From positions 248,001 through 312,000 of the forward strand of contig JAJEAD010000011.1 in assembly GCA_022824305.1 (NCBI GenBank): a DNA stretch of 64,000 nucleotides, in the 5' to 3' direction. The DNA comes from Gammaproteobacteria bacterium. Its GTDB lineage: Bacteria; Pseudomonadota; Gammaproteobacteria; HK1. Both the position numbers and the translations under genes were made by a program. Below are positions 46,112-55,182 of the stretch, in pieces (the stretch's first letter is position 1; every line of letters begins with the position of its first letter). The notes below the pieces were generated by a model. It was not told the DNA's origin and did no database searches. It saw nothing but the letters and a program-made list of their open reading frames with translations.

Positions 46112-47872
46112 ATGGCCTTGGGAGCGCTTGGGCGGAACCCAATGGACGAACTCGTCGAGCGGGCACTGCATCGATTGGCGCGGGGCGAGTCGCCACGCCA
46201 AATCGAGACGGAGCGGGTGGACGTAAAGGAAGAGCCGGGCCGAAGGGGACCCGGCGGGATCCTTTCTCCCGGGGAGAGAACCAACGAGGCGGCCGCCGAC
46301 TTCCTGGCGGAGGAACTGGCCTGCATGGCGAACACGCCGGGGGGCGGCGCGCTCATCGTCGGCGTCGCCGACGACGGTACCCGGATCGGCACCAGGCTCG
46401 ATCCGGATTGGCTCCGTCATCGCATATGGGAACGCACCTCTCGACAACTTACGGTCGCGGCCCGCGAGGAGAATCTCGACGGGTGCCGTATCCTGATCCT
46501 GACCTGCATCGAGGCACTCGCCCCCGTCAGGTATCGCGGGAAGCTGAGATGGCGTGTCGGGACCAACTGTGTCGACGTCGATCCCATTGTCTGGCATTCA
46601 AGGATGCTGGAGCGGATCGGATTCGACTGGTCGGAGGAGCCGTCGGGCCACACCCTGAACGATGTGAGCCCGGTAGCCTGCGAGGTTGCGCGCGGCTACC
46701 TGCGTGAATCCAACGGCGATGGCGCGGGTACCGGTCTGGACAGTGCCACCGACGCCGATCTTCTCCGCCGCCTCAACCTGGTGAAGGATTCGCGACAGCT
46801 CACGAACGCGGGGTCGCTGTTGTTCGTGGAGACTCCCCAGCCGGCCGTCGACTACATTCGCCGCGACATGCCGGGAGGCGACAGCACCCTGCGCATCCAT
46901 AGTGCCGGACCCCTGCTCGCGCAAGTGCATCAGGTCGAACAGGCCGGGGAGGTGGCCAACCGCGTGACGCACGCTGCCGAGGGCTTTGCGCGCAGCAGGG
47001 TCCGGGCCATCCCGCCCAGGACGCTGCGTGAAGCGATCGTCAACGGGATTGTTCACCGTGACTGGCTGTCGCCGCTGCCGACCACCATCGAGCACGTCGG
47101 AGACACGTTGACGGTGACTTCGCCTGGCGGATTTGTGGGAGGGGTGACGCCAAACAACATCATCACCCACCCTGCCGTGCCTCGCTATCGAAGCCTTTCC
47201 GAGGCCATGGCGGCACTGGGCCTGGCGGAACGCGAGGGCATCGGTGTCGACAGGATGGTGCGGGACATGCTGGCCATTGGACGACCCGCACCGGTCATCT
47301 CCGAGATCGACGGCCCTTACGTCCGCGTCGTACTGCTCGGTGGAGCCCCGGACGAGGCCACCGCCGCCCTGGTGGCCGCACTTGTCCCTCCCCGTGCGGG
47401 CAGCGTCGATTCGCTCCTGCTGATTGAGCACTTGACTCGGCGTGGCTGGGTAGACGCGGTCTCGGCGATCCCGGTTTTGCAACGCTCCTCACCGACGGAA
47501 ACCGAGGAAGCAATCCGACGGCTGGCGGACGCACGTATGGGGCCGGGCGATCCTGTGTCCGTAATCGCACCGGTGCATGGAGTTCCCGCTCATCAACCCG
47601 CAGCATTTCGGCTCTCCGATGTGGCACGCAGCCGACTCTCCCATCGGTGCTCCCCCCTTCGCCTCCCCGAAGGGCGTGAGGCGCTCATTCTCGACTGGAG
47701 CCGCGGGCGGAAACGAGTCTCCACGACCGAGGTGGCTGATTTGACAGGGCTCAGCAAGGTATCCGCCGGAAAGCTCCTGATCGGTCTCGCTGATGCCGGT
47801 CATCTCGAAGGGAGTCGGCCCCGGCGGGGAGGCCGAGGCTACTACTATGTTCCCGTCGACACGGAAGACTGA
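46112..47872 (+). CDS. Schlafen/AlbA_2-domain ATP-binding regulator
   Basis: A 586-residue protein. Residues about 30-170 form an AlbA_2 (Schlafen-like) domain, with ELACMANTPGGGALIVGVAD and the RWRVGTNCVDVD block. A GHKL/HATPase_c_4 domain follows (about 300-400): LREAIVNGIVHRDW as N-box, VTSPGGFVGGVTPNN as G-box. A C-terminal winged-helix (TTEVADLTGLSKVSAGKLL) can bind DNA. Such proteins are called ATP-dependent DNA helicase RecG-like transcriptional regulators; some belong to defence islands. The tandem repeat upstream is the likely operator. The true role is unknown. Confidence 0.85.
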   Translation: MALGALGRNPMDELVERALHRLARGESPRQIETERVDVKEEPGRRGPGGILSPGERTNEAAADFLAEELACMANTPGGGALIVGVADDGTRIGTRLDPDWLRHRIWERTSRQLTVAAREENLDGCRILILTCIEALAPVRYRGKLRWRVGTNCVDVDPIVWHSRMLERIGFDWSEEPSGHTLNDVSPVACEVARGYLRESNGDGAGTGLDSATDADLLRRLNLVKDSRQLTNAGSLLFVETPQPAVDYIRRDMPGGDSTLRIHSAGPLLAQVHQVEQAGEVANRVTHAAEGFARSRVRAIPPRTLREAIVNGIVHRDWLSPLPTTIEHVGDTLTVTSPGGFVGGVTPNNIITHPAVPRYRSLSEAMAALGLAEREGIGVDRMVRDMLAIGRPAPVISEIDGPYVRVVLLGGAPDEATAALVAALVPPRAGSVDSLLLIEHLTRRGWVDAVSAIPVLQRSSPTETEEAIRRLADARMGPGDPVSVIAPVHGVPAHQPAAFRLSDVARSRLSHRCSPLRLPEGREALILDWSRGRKRVSTTEVADLTGLSKVSAGKLLIGLADAGHLEGSRPRRGGRGYYYVPVDTED

Positions 47873-47894
47873 GGATCTCGCCCGGTCTCGGTCG

Positions 47895-48302
47895 CTACGC
47901 TGATTGCCGACTGCGGAACGCGACGTATGCCCCAACCACAGCTCCGGCAAGTTCCACCAACGCGAGCCCCAGTGCGGAGTGGAAGAATACACTCCTGTGC
48001 TCAACGACAACGTTCGAGTACAGGTCGGGACTGTCGAGTGCGAAGTGCAGCGCGACGCCGAAAACGAGAGACGCCGCCATCGACACGGAGTACAGGGCCG
48101 CGCCGAGCTTGAGGCTCCTCTTCCAGGCGACAAAGGTCGCTGCCCACGGGGCGATCGTGACGACAATCAGGATGAACAGAACTTGCAGCGGGGAGTTTTC
48201 CACCTCCGCGACGACATGAGCGTATTGGTGGATCCCGCCGATCACGAGGTGTAGCGCAGCCACGATCACGAGAGACGCGATGTCAGATTTCTCGCGCGTC
48301 AC
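47895..48302 (-). CDS. Small four-span membrane protein
   Basis: A 135-residue hydrophobic protein with four likely spans (about 9-27, 39-58, 66-90 and 108-128). No catalytic motif or known family is apparent. It starts with GTG and overlaps the end of the thioredoxin-like gene upstream by 20 bases, so the two are coupled and may act together at the membrane. Confidence 0.7.
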   Translation of the reverse strand: MTREKSDIASLVIVAALHLVIGGIHQYAHVVAEVENSPLQVLFILIVVTIAPWAATFVAWKRSLKLGAALYSVSMAASLVFGVALHFALDSPDLYSNVVVEHRSVFFHSALGLALVELAGAVVGAYVAFRSRQSA

Positions 48303-48597
48303 CGTTGCACCCGGGCTGCGACCCCCCGACCCGGTCTCGGATGGGCGGTAGGAAGAGAAAGAGCCCGTAGAGAAAGTGGAGCGGGGTCATCAGGCACACC
48401 ATGCGCGTGGCATAGACGCCGGTGAACACGCGCCGGCTCCGTTCGTCGACGACAACGATCTTGCCGACCGGGACGTCTCCCAACGGGGAGCGGTCCGTCC
48501 TCAGCTCAATCGCCCGCAGCCAGTCCAGTCGTGCGGTGCGCTTCGCTTGTCGTACGCAGTCCTGGCAGCTCGGATTGTAGTAGAGGGAGAGTCTCAC
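48283..48597 (-). CDS. Thioredoxin-like protein with CxxC and membrane tail
   Basis: About 104 residues. RLSLYYNPSCQDCVRQAKRT has a CQDC redox motif directly after a beta strand, as in DCC (DUF393) or glutaredoxin-like proteins; VGKIVVVDERSRRVFTGVYA resembles the DCC layout. A hydrophobic stretch, VCLMTPLHFLYGLFLFLPPI, may touch the membrane. The GTG at 48597 is used; a TTG at 48630 is an alternative, and neither has a clear ribosome site. It overlaps the four-span membrane protein gene downstream. Confidence 0.6.
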   Translation of the reverse strand: MRLSLYYNPSCQDCVRQAKRTARLDWLRAIELRTDRSPLGDVPVGKIVVVDERSRRVFTGVYATRMVCLMTPLHFLYGLFLFLPPIRDRVGGSQPGCNGDAREI

Positions 48598-48781
48598 CGT
48601 GGCAGATGGGCGTTCGGGACGAGGAGGCAAGTATAGGGTGGGCGAGAGTCACTCCGGATTCGCGCGGTTCCGCGCGGGTAGCCGCCCTACTCATGGGAAT
48701 CTGCCTCCCCTGCACCGCGTTCTGCTACTTCGTCGGCGGTATGTCCCTCGCCGATGCCCGGTTCAGCCTCGAGGCGACGAG

Positions 48782-48955
48782 TCAGCCGGGAATTCGCACC
48801 ACGCGTTCACTGGCTCGGCCCTGCCGTCGAAGCTGGTCGGTGGCTTTGTCCATGTCCGAGGTGTTCGAGTACGCGATCGCGGCGATGACCCGTTTCAGGA
48901 CCATGACACGCTCTTGCCGCGCTTCGAGAGACCGGTCGTGGATGTGGGCGCTCAA
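48782..48955 (-). CDS. Short unassigned ORF overlapping the M24 peptidase stop
   Basis: 57 residues, TTG start within the TGA of the peptidase gene. The sequence (SAHIHDRSLEARQERVMVLK and so on) is moderately charged with natural codon use, but no family is recognised. Its first 18 bases are identical to the start of the exonuclease gene at 45642. It may be a relic rather than a gene. Confidence 0.25.
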   Translation of the reverse strand: MSAHIHDRSLEARQERVMVLKRVIAAIAYSNTSDMDKATDQLRRQGRASERVVRIPG

Positions 48956-50187
48956 AGCAGCTTCTCGTCGTAGGGGAAGAGGCAGAGCCGTTCGCAGCCC
49001 TCCCCGGTGATGAGCACCTGGTCCTCGAGCTTGACTCCGAAGCCCGCGCCTTCCCTGCCGGCGTAGCACTCGAAGCACATGACGGTGTTCTCTTCGAGCT
49101 CGAGGTCGGGGGCCCGCGCGCCGGGCTCGTAGAGATAGGGGATTCCCGGGCTCTCGTCCTCCAGTCCCGCGGGGTGGGCCATCGAGCAGTAGCGCAGGCG
49201 CTTGTAGGCGTCGGGCAGCTCCGGGGCTTCCCGGGCGAAGCGCTCGAAGGAGATACCCGGGCGGGCCAGCTCGATCATGCCGTTCACGCAGTCCCAGGCG
49301 ACGCGGTAGGCCTCCTTCTGCGCGGGCGTCGCGCGATCCCCGCAGAGGAAGGTGCGCGAGACGTCTATGACGTAGCCTTCGTACCCGTTGGCGTCGGTAT
49401 CGACTCCGACCAGGTCTCCCGGTTGAAGCTCCCGATCAGTGGCCTCCTGGAGCCAGGGATTGGTGTTGGGACCGGAAGCGACGAGCCGCGTGAACAGGGA
49501 TTCGCCGTGGTGCCGCAGCAGTGCGCTGGACAGCACCGCCAGGAGGTCGAGCTCTCGAACCCCGGGGCGGATCGCCGCTTCGAACTCGTGCAGCATGGCG
49601 TCGCCGACGGCGCCGTTGATCCGGAACAGCGCGACCTCTTCGGGCGTCTTCACCCGGCGTGCGTCCGCGCAGGCCGGCCAGGCGTCCCGGACCTCGAGGC
49701 CGGCATCGGCGAGGGCGAGGAAACCGGTAGCGTCGAGCTTGTCGACCGCGATTGGCTCCCCGGCGACGCCGAGCTCACCCATGAGATCGCGGATCTGCGC
49801 CGCCCACTCCCTCGCGATATCCTCCGCCCGCGACCCGGCCCACTGCCAGCTCAGCGCGGTCCGCACCGTCGCGATGCCCTTCTCCGCACTGTGCTCGCCG
49901 GTCCGGAACTCGCAGATCACGGGGGTGCCTTCCGCGGGGACCACGGCGTAGCGCTCCAGAGTGCTGCCGGTCCACACCGCCATCAGGTCGGTTCCCGTGG
50001 CGTAACGGATGTTGGCGAAGTTGTAGAGCAGCGCGACCGCCATCCCGTGCCGCCTCATCGCCGCCTGCAGGCGTTCGAGGCGCCCGCGGCGCAGGCGGTC
50101 GAAGTCGATCTCCGTCACCACAGGGGCCTCGGGACGGGAGCCGACGGGCCGGGAAGATCGGTGGAGATCGGGCTGTCCCGGAGTCAT
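48952..50187 (-). CDS. M24-family Xaa-Pro peptidase/creatinase-like hydrolase
   Basis: A 411-residue pita-bread-fold metalloenzyme. The N-terminal creatinase-like domain ends near 160. Metal ligands of the catalytic domain appear in GVDTDANGYEGYVIDVSRTF, the histidine in SMAHPAGLE and the acidic residues in ENTVMCFECYAG and GFGVKLEDQVLIT. The family includes aminopeptidase P, creatinase and DddP lyase; I cannot choose. The ATG at 50187 (MTPGQPD) lies 16 bases after the 2OG oxygenase gene, suggesting an operon. Confidence 0.88.
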   Translation of the reverse strand: MTPGQPDLHRSSRPVGSRPEAPVVTEIDFDRLRRGRLERLQAAMRRHGMAVALLYNFANIRYATGTDLMAVWTGSTLERYAVVPAEGTPVICEFRTGEHSAEKGIATVRTALSWQWAGSRAEDIAREWAAQIRDLMGELGVAGEPIAVDKLDATGFLALADAGLEVRDAWPACADARRVKTPEEVALFRINGAVGDAMLHEFEAAIRPGVRELDLLAVLSSALLRHHGESLFTRLVASGPNTNPWLQEATDRELQPGDLVGVDTDANGYEGYVIDVSRTFLCGDRATPAQKEAYRVAWDCVNGMIELARPGISFERFAREAPELPDAYKRLRYCSMAHPAGLEDESPGIPYLYEPGARAPDLELEENTVMCFECYAGREGAGFGVKLEDQVLITGEGCERLCLFPYDEKLL

Positions 50188-50203
50188 TGCGTAGTGGCCT
50201 CCT

Positions 50204-50998
50204 TCAGTCTCCCGGAGCGTCGGGACCGAAGAGCTTGCGGCGGGTGGCCACGTCCATGCGCACTCCGGGGCGGTCCTCGTAGGAGAGAATGAGCGAGATC
50301 CGCGGCGCCGGGCCTCGGACCGTGGTGACGCGATGCAGGGCGTAGCGGCCGAGGATGATCGTGAACGAGCCCGCGCTGGCCAGGTGGCGCTGCACTCTGT
50401 CCGAGTCGCCGAGCAGCACGCGGCGCACCTCGTCGAAGCAGGGGGCATCGGGGCCTCGCAGGTTCGGAGCGCACTCGAAGATGCCGCCCGCTTCCGATTC
50501 CTGGAGGTTCAGGATGGTGGAGAACAGCGCCTGGTCGAAGTGCCAGGCGAGCCTGCCTCCGGCTTTGTAGATCTGGAGCACCAGCGCGTTCGAGGGATCG
50601 TCGTGCAGGTAGAGCTTCGCATGGCCGGTGACGGCGGCGACGAACTCGCGCAGGGGCGGCCAGCGATAGAGCGCTTCGAGGACCGTGCCGCGCATCTGGT
50701 GGTAGGCGATGCCCCAGCGCGCGGTGGGATGCAGGATCCGACAGGGATGGTCGGCCGGCAAACCCTCGGCGGCGGGCGAGCCGTAGGCGTTGTCCTCGCG
50801 TTCCGCGTAGTGCGCCCGCGGCATCAGTGCCTGCACCTCGCTCACGAGCCTCGCCGTGCCCCCGGGGGTCAGGAAGCCCTCGAGGTTGAGCAGCCCGGTC
50901 TCCCCGAGCTGACGGGCGCACTCCCCGCTCAGGCGCCGGTACGCTTCGCTCCCGGGGTGCTCGAGGGGATAGCGCGAGAGGGCGACTATGCCGTCCAC
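50204..50998 (-). CDS. 2OG-Fe(II) dioxygenase of the HalD/BesD-like family (second copy)
   Basis: A 264-residue paralogue of the protein at 7565-8377. Iron ligands are H153-F-D155 in AWHFDQALFS and H222 in YALHRVTTV, and the 2OG arginine is R233. The aspartate is kept, so hydroxylation rather than halogenation is expected. GTG start. It sits between a class V PLP enzyme gene upstream (168-base gap) and an M24 peptidase gene downstream (16 bases). The same kind of partners surround the first copy, pointing to parallel pathways. Confidence 0.85.
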   Translation of the reverse strand: MDGIVALSRYPLEHPGSEAYRRLSGECARQLGETGLLNLEGFLTPGGTARLVSEVQALMPRAHYAEREDNAYGSPAAEGLPADHPCRILHPTARWGIAYHQMRGTVLEALYRWPPLREFVAAVTGHAKLYLHDDPSNALVLQIYKAGGRLAWHFDQALFSTILNLQESEAGGIFECAPNLRGPDAPCFDEVRRVLLGDSDRVQRHLASAGSFTIILGRYALHRVTTVRGPAPRISLILSYEDRPGVRMDVATRRKLFGPDAPGD

Positions 50999-51166
50999 GG
51001 CCGCCTTCTCCGCCCGCGGCCGGAAAGCCTCTCTTCGCCGCAGGGCCCGGGTCCGATCTGGAGCATGGCCTCTCCACGGAAAAGACCGTGCGCCTCGTCG
51101 CGGGACAAGAGAGTCGCAAGGCTCCCGTCGAGGTGAGCCGGTCCCGTCCGCGCCGCCCCCGCCCGT

Positions 51167-52456
51167 TCAGGCACGGTTCGAGCGCCTCACCGTCGCGTCC
51201 AGGGCCCCCAGGAATGCATCGATCTCCGCTTCGCTGTTGTAGTGCACGGGGCCGACGCGCAGCGCGCCGCCGCTCTCGGCGATGCCGAGCGCGATCGCCG
51301 GCTCGAGCGCGTAGTAGTACCCGCTCCACACGAAGATGTTGCGGCGCGCGAGCGATTCCTCGAGGAAGGCGGGGGCCACCCCCTCGACGGTGAAGGAGAC
51401 GGTCGGCACCCGGCGGGCCATTCCTTCGTCCGCGGTGATGCCGAGCACCCGCAGGCCCGGGACCTGCCGCAGTCCGTCGATGAGTCTCCGGCTCAGGTCC
51501 TGCTCGCTCGCGAAGATCAGATCGAGCGCCGCGCGCACGTTCCGCCGCCGGCCCTCGAAGGCGCGGTGGGCGGCCTGGTGCTCGCGGGCCAGCGTCTCGC
51601 CGATCCACGCGAAGTAGTCCACCGCCGCCGCGGTCCCCGCCATTCCCTCGTGGCTCTGCGTGCCGCTCTCGAAGGAGTCCGGCAGCTCGGACGGCGCCGG
51701 GCGCACCCGGTAGGGCTCGAGGCGCTCCAGCACCTCGCGTTTCCCCCACAGGATGCCCTGGTGCGGGCCGAAGAACTTGTAGGCGGAGCACACCAGGAAG
51801 TCGCAGTCGATGTCCTGCACGTCCATGACCGTGTGCGGCGCCGCCTGCACCGCATCGACGTACAGCCAGGCTCCCACCTCGTGCGCCATTCGCGCCGCGC
51901 TCTTCACGTCGTTGATCGTGCCGAGCAGGTTGCTCGCCGCGCCGAGGCACACGAGCCGGGTGCGCTTCGAAAGCCGCTTCTCGAGCTCCTCGAGGTCGAA
52001 CTCGAAAGTCTCGGTATCGAAGGGCAGCCACCTCACCTCGAGCCCGAAGTCGCGCGCCATCGCGAGCCAGGGGTACACGTTCCCGTCGTGGTCCATCCGC
52101 GACAGGATCACTTCGTCGCCCGCCTCGAAGTGCCGGCCGATGGAGCGCGACACGTGCAGCGTGAGGCTCGTCATGTTCTGACCGAACACGATCTCGTTCG
52201 CGGACGGCGCGTTGAGAAAGTCCGCCATCGCCTCGCGCGCTTCCGCGACCATTGCGTCGGAGTCCTGCGAAGTGCGGAACACGCCGCCGAGATTGGCATT
52301 GCGCTCGACCAGGTAGCCCGCCATCCCTTCGACCACCGAGTCCGGCACCTGGGTGCCGCCCGGGTTGTCGAGGTAGATCCGGGGAACGCCGCCGTCTTCG
52401 AGGCTCAGGGCGGGAAAGCGACTTCGAATGGCGTCGAGTTCAAGGCTCATGCGCAT
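51167..52456 (-). CDS. Cysteine-desulfurase-like class V PLP enzyme
   Basis: A 429-residue fold-type I enzyme of the cysteine desulfurase-like group (TIGR01976 type, as I recall). IYLDNPGGTQVPDSV starts the family; SRMDHDGNVYPWL, the PLP aspartate in YVDAVQAAPHT and the cofactor lysine in CSAYKFFGPHQG are clear. A cysteine loop as in SufS is not evident, so desulfurase activity is uncertain; transamination or lyase chemistry is possible. It leads the run with the 2OG oxygenase and M24 peptidase, and follows the TRAP genes by 58 bases. Confidence 0.88.
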   Translation of the reverse strand: MRMSLELDAIRSRFPALSLEDGGVPRIYLDNPGGTQVPDSVVEGMAGYLVERNANLGGVFRTSQDSDAMVAEAREAMADFLNAPSANEIVFGQNMTSLTLHVSRSIGRHFEAGDEVILSRMDHDGNVYPWLAMARDFGLEVRWLPFDTETFEFDLEELEKRLSKRTRLVCLGAASNLLGTINDVKSAARMAHEVGAWLYVDAVQAAPHTVMDVQDIDCDFLVCSAYKFFGPHQGILWGKREVLERLEPYRVRPAPSELPDSFESGTQSHEGMAGTAAAVDYFAWIGETLAREHQAAHRAFEGRRRNVRAALDLIFASEQDLSRRLIDGLRQVPGLRVLGITADEGMARRVPTVSFTVEGVAPAFLEESLARRNIFVWSGYYYALEPAIALGIAESGGALRVGPVHYNSEAEIDAFLGALDATVRRSNRA

Positions 52457-52514
52457 GCTGTCCGGCAGATGGAGACCAGGGAGCGGCAGGGAGAGACCAT
52501 TATCACGATTGCGA

Positions 52515-55175
52515 TCAGAAGTTGAGCGAGATGTCCTGGTGCGAAGCCTGGCAGGCCGCCACCGCCTTGGCTTGCTCGGTCGAGAGGCGGCGCTGCATGC
52601 GCAGTCCGATGGAATCGGCGAGCGATTCGTCGTAGCGGCGCAGCGACTCGCCCAGTTGCCCGCCCGCGGCGCGGCGCCAGGCCACCGATTCGGCGTGAAG
52701 CGCCATCGCCTCGGCGAGCAGGGCGGCCGCGTTCTCGCGGTCCGGCTCGTCGCCCTTGAGCGCCCGGCGCGCCCTGGAGACCGGGCGCTTGATGTCGCCC
52801 GCGCCGTCGAGCGCTCCGAGCGCCGACTCGACTTCCTTCATGGCCTTCATCGCCGCGTCCGGCTCCTCCGTCGCCGCGAGCGCCCGCAGGCCTTCGATGC
52901 GCGCGCCCAGCGCGTCGAGCGCCTCCGCCTGACCGATCTCGGTGCGCAGGAGCGCGAGCGTCTCGTACGCACCGTCGACGTTTTGCCGGTACGCGCCGCG
53001 TGCCTTCTTCTCCGCCTCGAGCAGCGCCACGTACTTCGCGCGGGAGTCCTCCCACTCCGCGGGGAGGGTGGCGGCCAGCGCGGCGCGCTCGCCCTCCTGC
53101 GCCGCGATGCGCTGCTCGACGGCCTGGATGTCGGCGTCGCTGCCCCCGGTGCGCTCGAGCAGCGTGCGGCGCTTGTCGAGCTCGCGCAGCTCGCCGTCGA
53201 GCTTGCGGAGCGCCTTCTCCAGATTCCTCACTTCCCGGTGCAGCGGCCGATAGGCAGGCTCGTAGGCGACGCGCTCGGCCTGCGTCCGGCGCGCCTCGTC
53301 CACGAGGGCGAAGGTGGCGCCGACCTGCTCGAAGTGCTCCTCGAGCCGGCCCTGCCAGTGCGCCGGGAGGGCCGAGAGATCGCCGCCGCGCATGCGGTCC
53401 ACGCCCGCGAAGAGATCCCCTTCCCGCTCGTCGTAGACCGTGAACACCCCTTCCTCGATGCAGCGCTGCAGGCGCGGGTTCATCGGCGGCGGGGCGGTCT
53501 CCGAGGTGAGGTAGATCCGGTTCGGCAGGTAGTTGACGAGCGCCGGGAAGTACCCGGCGATGGCGAGACCCGCGAGCTGCAGCACGATGAACGCGATCGC
53601 GCCGCGGTAGATCTGGAGGGTGCGCACCGAGGGCGGCGCGACGCCCCGCAAGTAGAAGAGCGCGAAACCGAAGGGCGGGGTGAGGAAGGAGGTCTGGATG
53701 TTGAGCCCGATCATCACCCCGAGCCACACCGCGGTGACGTTGGCCCCGGGGTCGGCGAGGAGGATCGGCGCGACGATCGGCACCACCACCACCGCGATCT
53801 CGATGAAGTCGAGAAAGAAGCCGAGCAGGAAGATCACCGCCATCACCACGACGAACTGGGCCCAGAAGCCGCCGGGCAGGCCGGTGAGGAAGTGGCGCAC
53901 CAGCTCTTCGCCCCCGAAGGCCCGGAACGCCGAGGTCAGCATCGCCGCCCCGATGAGGATGATGAACACCATCGAGGTGGTCTTCGCGGTATCGATCATC
54001 ACCCCGCGCAGGGTGTCGTCGATGCGCCATGCGCGCCACGCGCTCCACGCGACGGCGACGAGCAGGCCGGCCACCGCGACGCCCGCGAGCGCGATCCCGA
54101 ACGCGTCGCGCTCGTCACGGATGTTCTTGACGTTGAGATCGAATACCGACAGCACCGCGACGATGCCCGCGGTGGACACCGCGGCGAGGATGGCAGGGTG
54201 GTAGGCGCCGCGCTCGCCCGCGCGCAGCCGGTACCCGGCCATGACCATCGCGCCGACCGCGCCGATCGCGCCGGCCTGGTTGACGGTGGCGACCCCGAGC
54301 ACGATGGAGCCGAGCACCGCGAAGATCAGGGTGAGGGGCGGAGCGAGGGAGAGGATGACGCGCAGCGCGAAGCGCCGGTCGAAGGCTCCCTCCGAGCGCA
54401 CCGGCGGCGCGGTGTCCGGGCGAAGCAGGGCCGAGATCAGGATGTAGGCCATGTAGAGGCCGACGAGCACCAGTCCCGGCAGGAAGGCGCCCATGAACAT
54501 GTCGCCCGCGCTCGCCGAGGTGATGTCGAACTGCGATGGCATCGTGAACTCGCCCGTCGCCTCCCGGTACTCGGCCTTGCGCGCCGCGCTCGCCTGGTCG
54601 GCCGCGTTCGAGAGCTGGTCGGCGAGGATGATGAGCACGATGGAGGGCGGGATGATCTGCCCCAGGGTGCCCGCGGCGCAGATGGTCCCGGTCGCAAGCG
54701 GCTTGGAGTAGCGGTTGCGCAGCATCGCGGGCAGCGAGATCAGCCCCATCGCGATCACGGTGGCGCCCACGATGCCGGTGGTGGCGGCAAGCAGCGCGCC
54801 GACGAAGACCACCGAGATCCCGAGCCCGCCCGGCACCGGACCGAAGAGCTGCGCCATCGTCACCAGCAGGTCTTCGGCGATCTTCGAGCGCTGGAGCATG
54901 ATGCCCATGAACACGAAGAGCGGGATCGCGATGAGGGTGTCGCGTTCGACGTCCCAGTAGAGGCTGCGGAAGTTGGTGACCCCGGCGCTCAGCCACTCCA
55001 CCGGGCCGTCCTGGGCGAAGTAGGCGCTCGGATCGTCCGCGAAGAGCCAGCCGCACAGCGCCGCGAGCCCGATGGAGAGAATGGCCGATCCCGGCAGGGC
55101 GAAGGCGACCGGGAAGCCCGAGCTGAGCGCCCCGACCATGAGCAGGATCAGGACGGCGAGAAAGAAGAGCTCCAT
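52515..55175 (-). CDS. TRAP transporter large permease with long coiled-coil C-terminus
   Basis: An 886-residue protein. Residues 1 to about 555 form a DctM permease: ELFFLAVLILLMVGALSSGF, the PLFVFMGIMLQ region, and near the end GLNIQTSFLTPPFGFALFYL. Normal DctM is about 430 residues; the core has extra segments. A further 330 residues follow without membrane spans, rich in Glu, Arg, Leu and Ala, with heptads (for example REVRNLEKALRKLDGELREL). This is a coiled-coil extension not usual for DctM. Function of the tail unknown. The ATG at 55175 is chosen over an upstream start. Confidence 0.9.
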   Translation of the reverse strand: MELFFLAVLILLMVGALSSGFPVAFALPGSAILSIGLAALCGWLFADDPSAYFAQDGPVEWLSAGVTNFRSLYWDVERDTLIAIPLFVFMGIMLQRSKIAEDLLVTMAQLFGPVPGGLGISVVFVGALLAATTGIVGATVIAMGLISLPAMLRNRYSKPLATGTICAAGTLGQIIPPSIVLIILADQLSNAADQASAARKAEYREATGEFTMPSQFDITSASAGDMFMGAFLPGLVLVGLYMAYILISALLRPDTAPPVRSEGAFDRRFALRVILSLAPPLTLIFAVLGSIVLGVATVNQAGAIGAVGAMVMAGYRLRAGERGAYHPAILAAVSTAGIVAVLSVFDLNVKNIRDERDAFGIALAGVAVAGLLVAVAWSAWRAWRIDDTLRGVMIDTAKTTSMVFIILIGAAMLTSAFRAFGGEELVRHFLTGLPGGFWAQFVVVMAVIFLLGFFLDFIEIAVVVVPIVAPILLADPGANVTAVWLGVMIGLNIQTSFLTPPFGFALFYLRGVAPPSVRTLQIYRGAIAFIVLQLAGLAIAGYFPALVNYLPNRIYLTSETAPPPMNPRLQRCIEEGVFTVYDEREGDLFAGVDRMRGGDLSALPAHWQGRLEEHFEQVGATFALVDEARRTQAERVAYEPAYRPLHREVRNLEKALRKLDGELRELDKRRTLLERTGGSDADIQAVEQRIAAQEGERAALAATLPAEWEDSRAKYVALLEAEKKARGAYRQNVDGAYETLALLRTEIGQAEALDALGARIEGLRALAATEEPDAAMKAMKEVESALGALDGAGDIKRPVSRARRALKGDEPDRENAAALLAEAMALHAESVAWRRAAGGQLGESLRRYDESLADSIGLRMQRRLSTEQAKAVAACQASHQDISLNF

Positions 55176-55182
55176 GGGTCCT

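Noticed and set aside
48531-49010. Plus-strand frame with a hydrophobic patch (ALLMGICLPCTAFCYFVGG)
   Set aside because: No ribosome site or homology, and it runs antisense into the peptidase gene; the patch may be chance.
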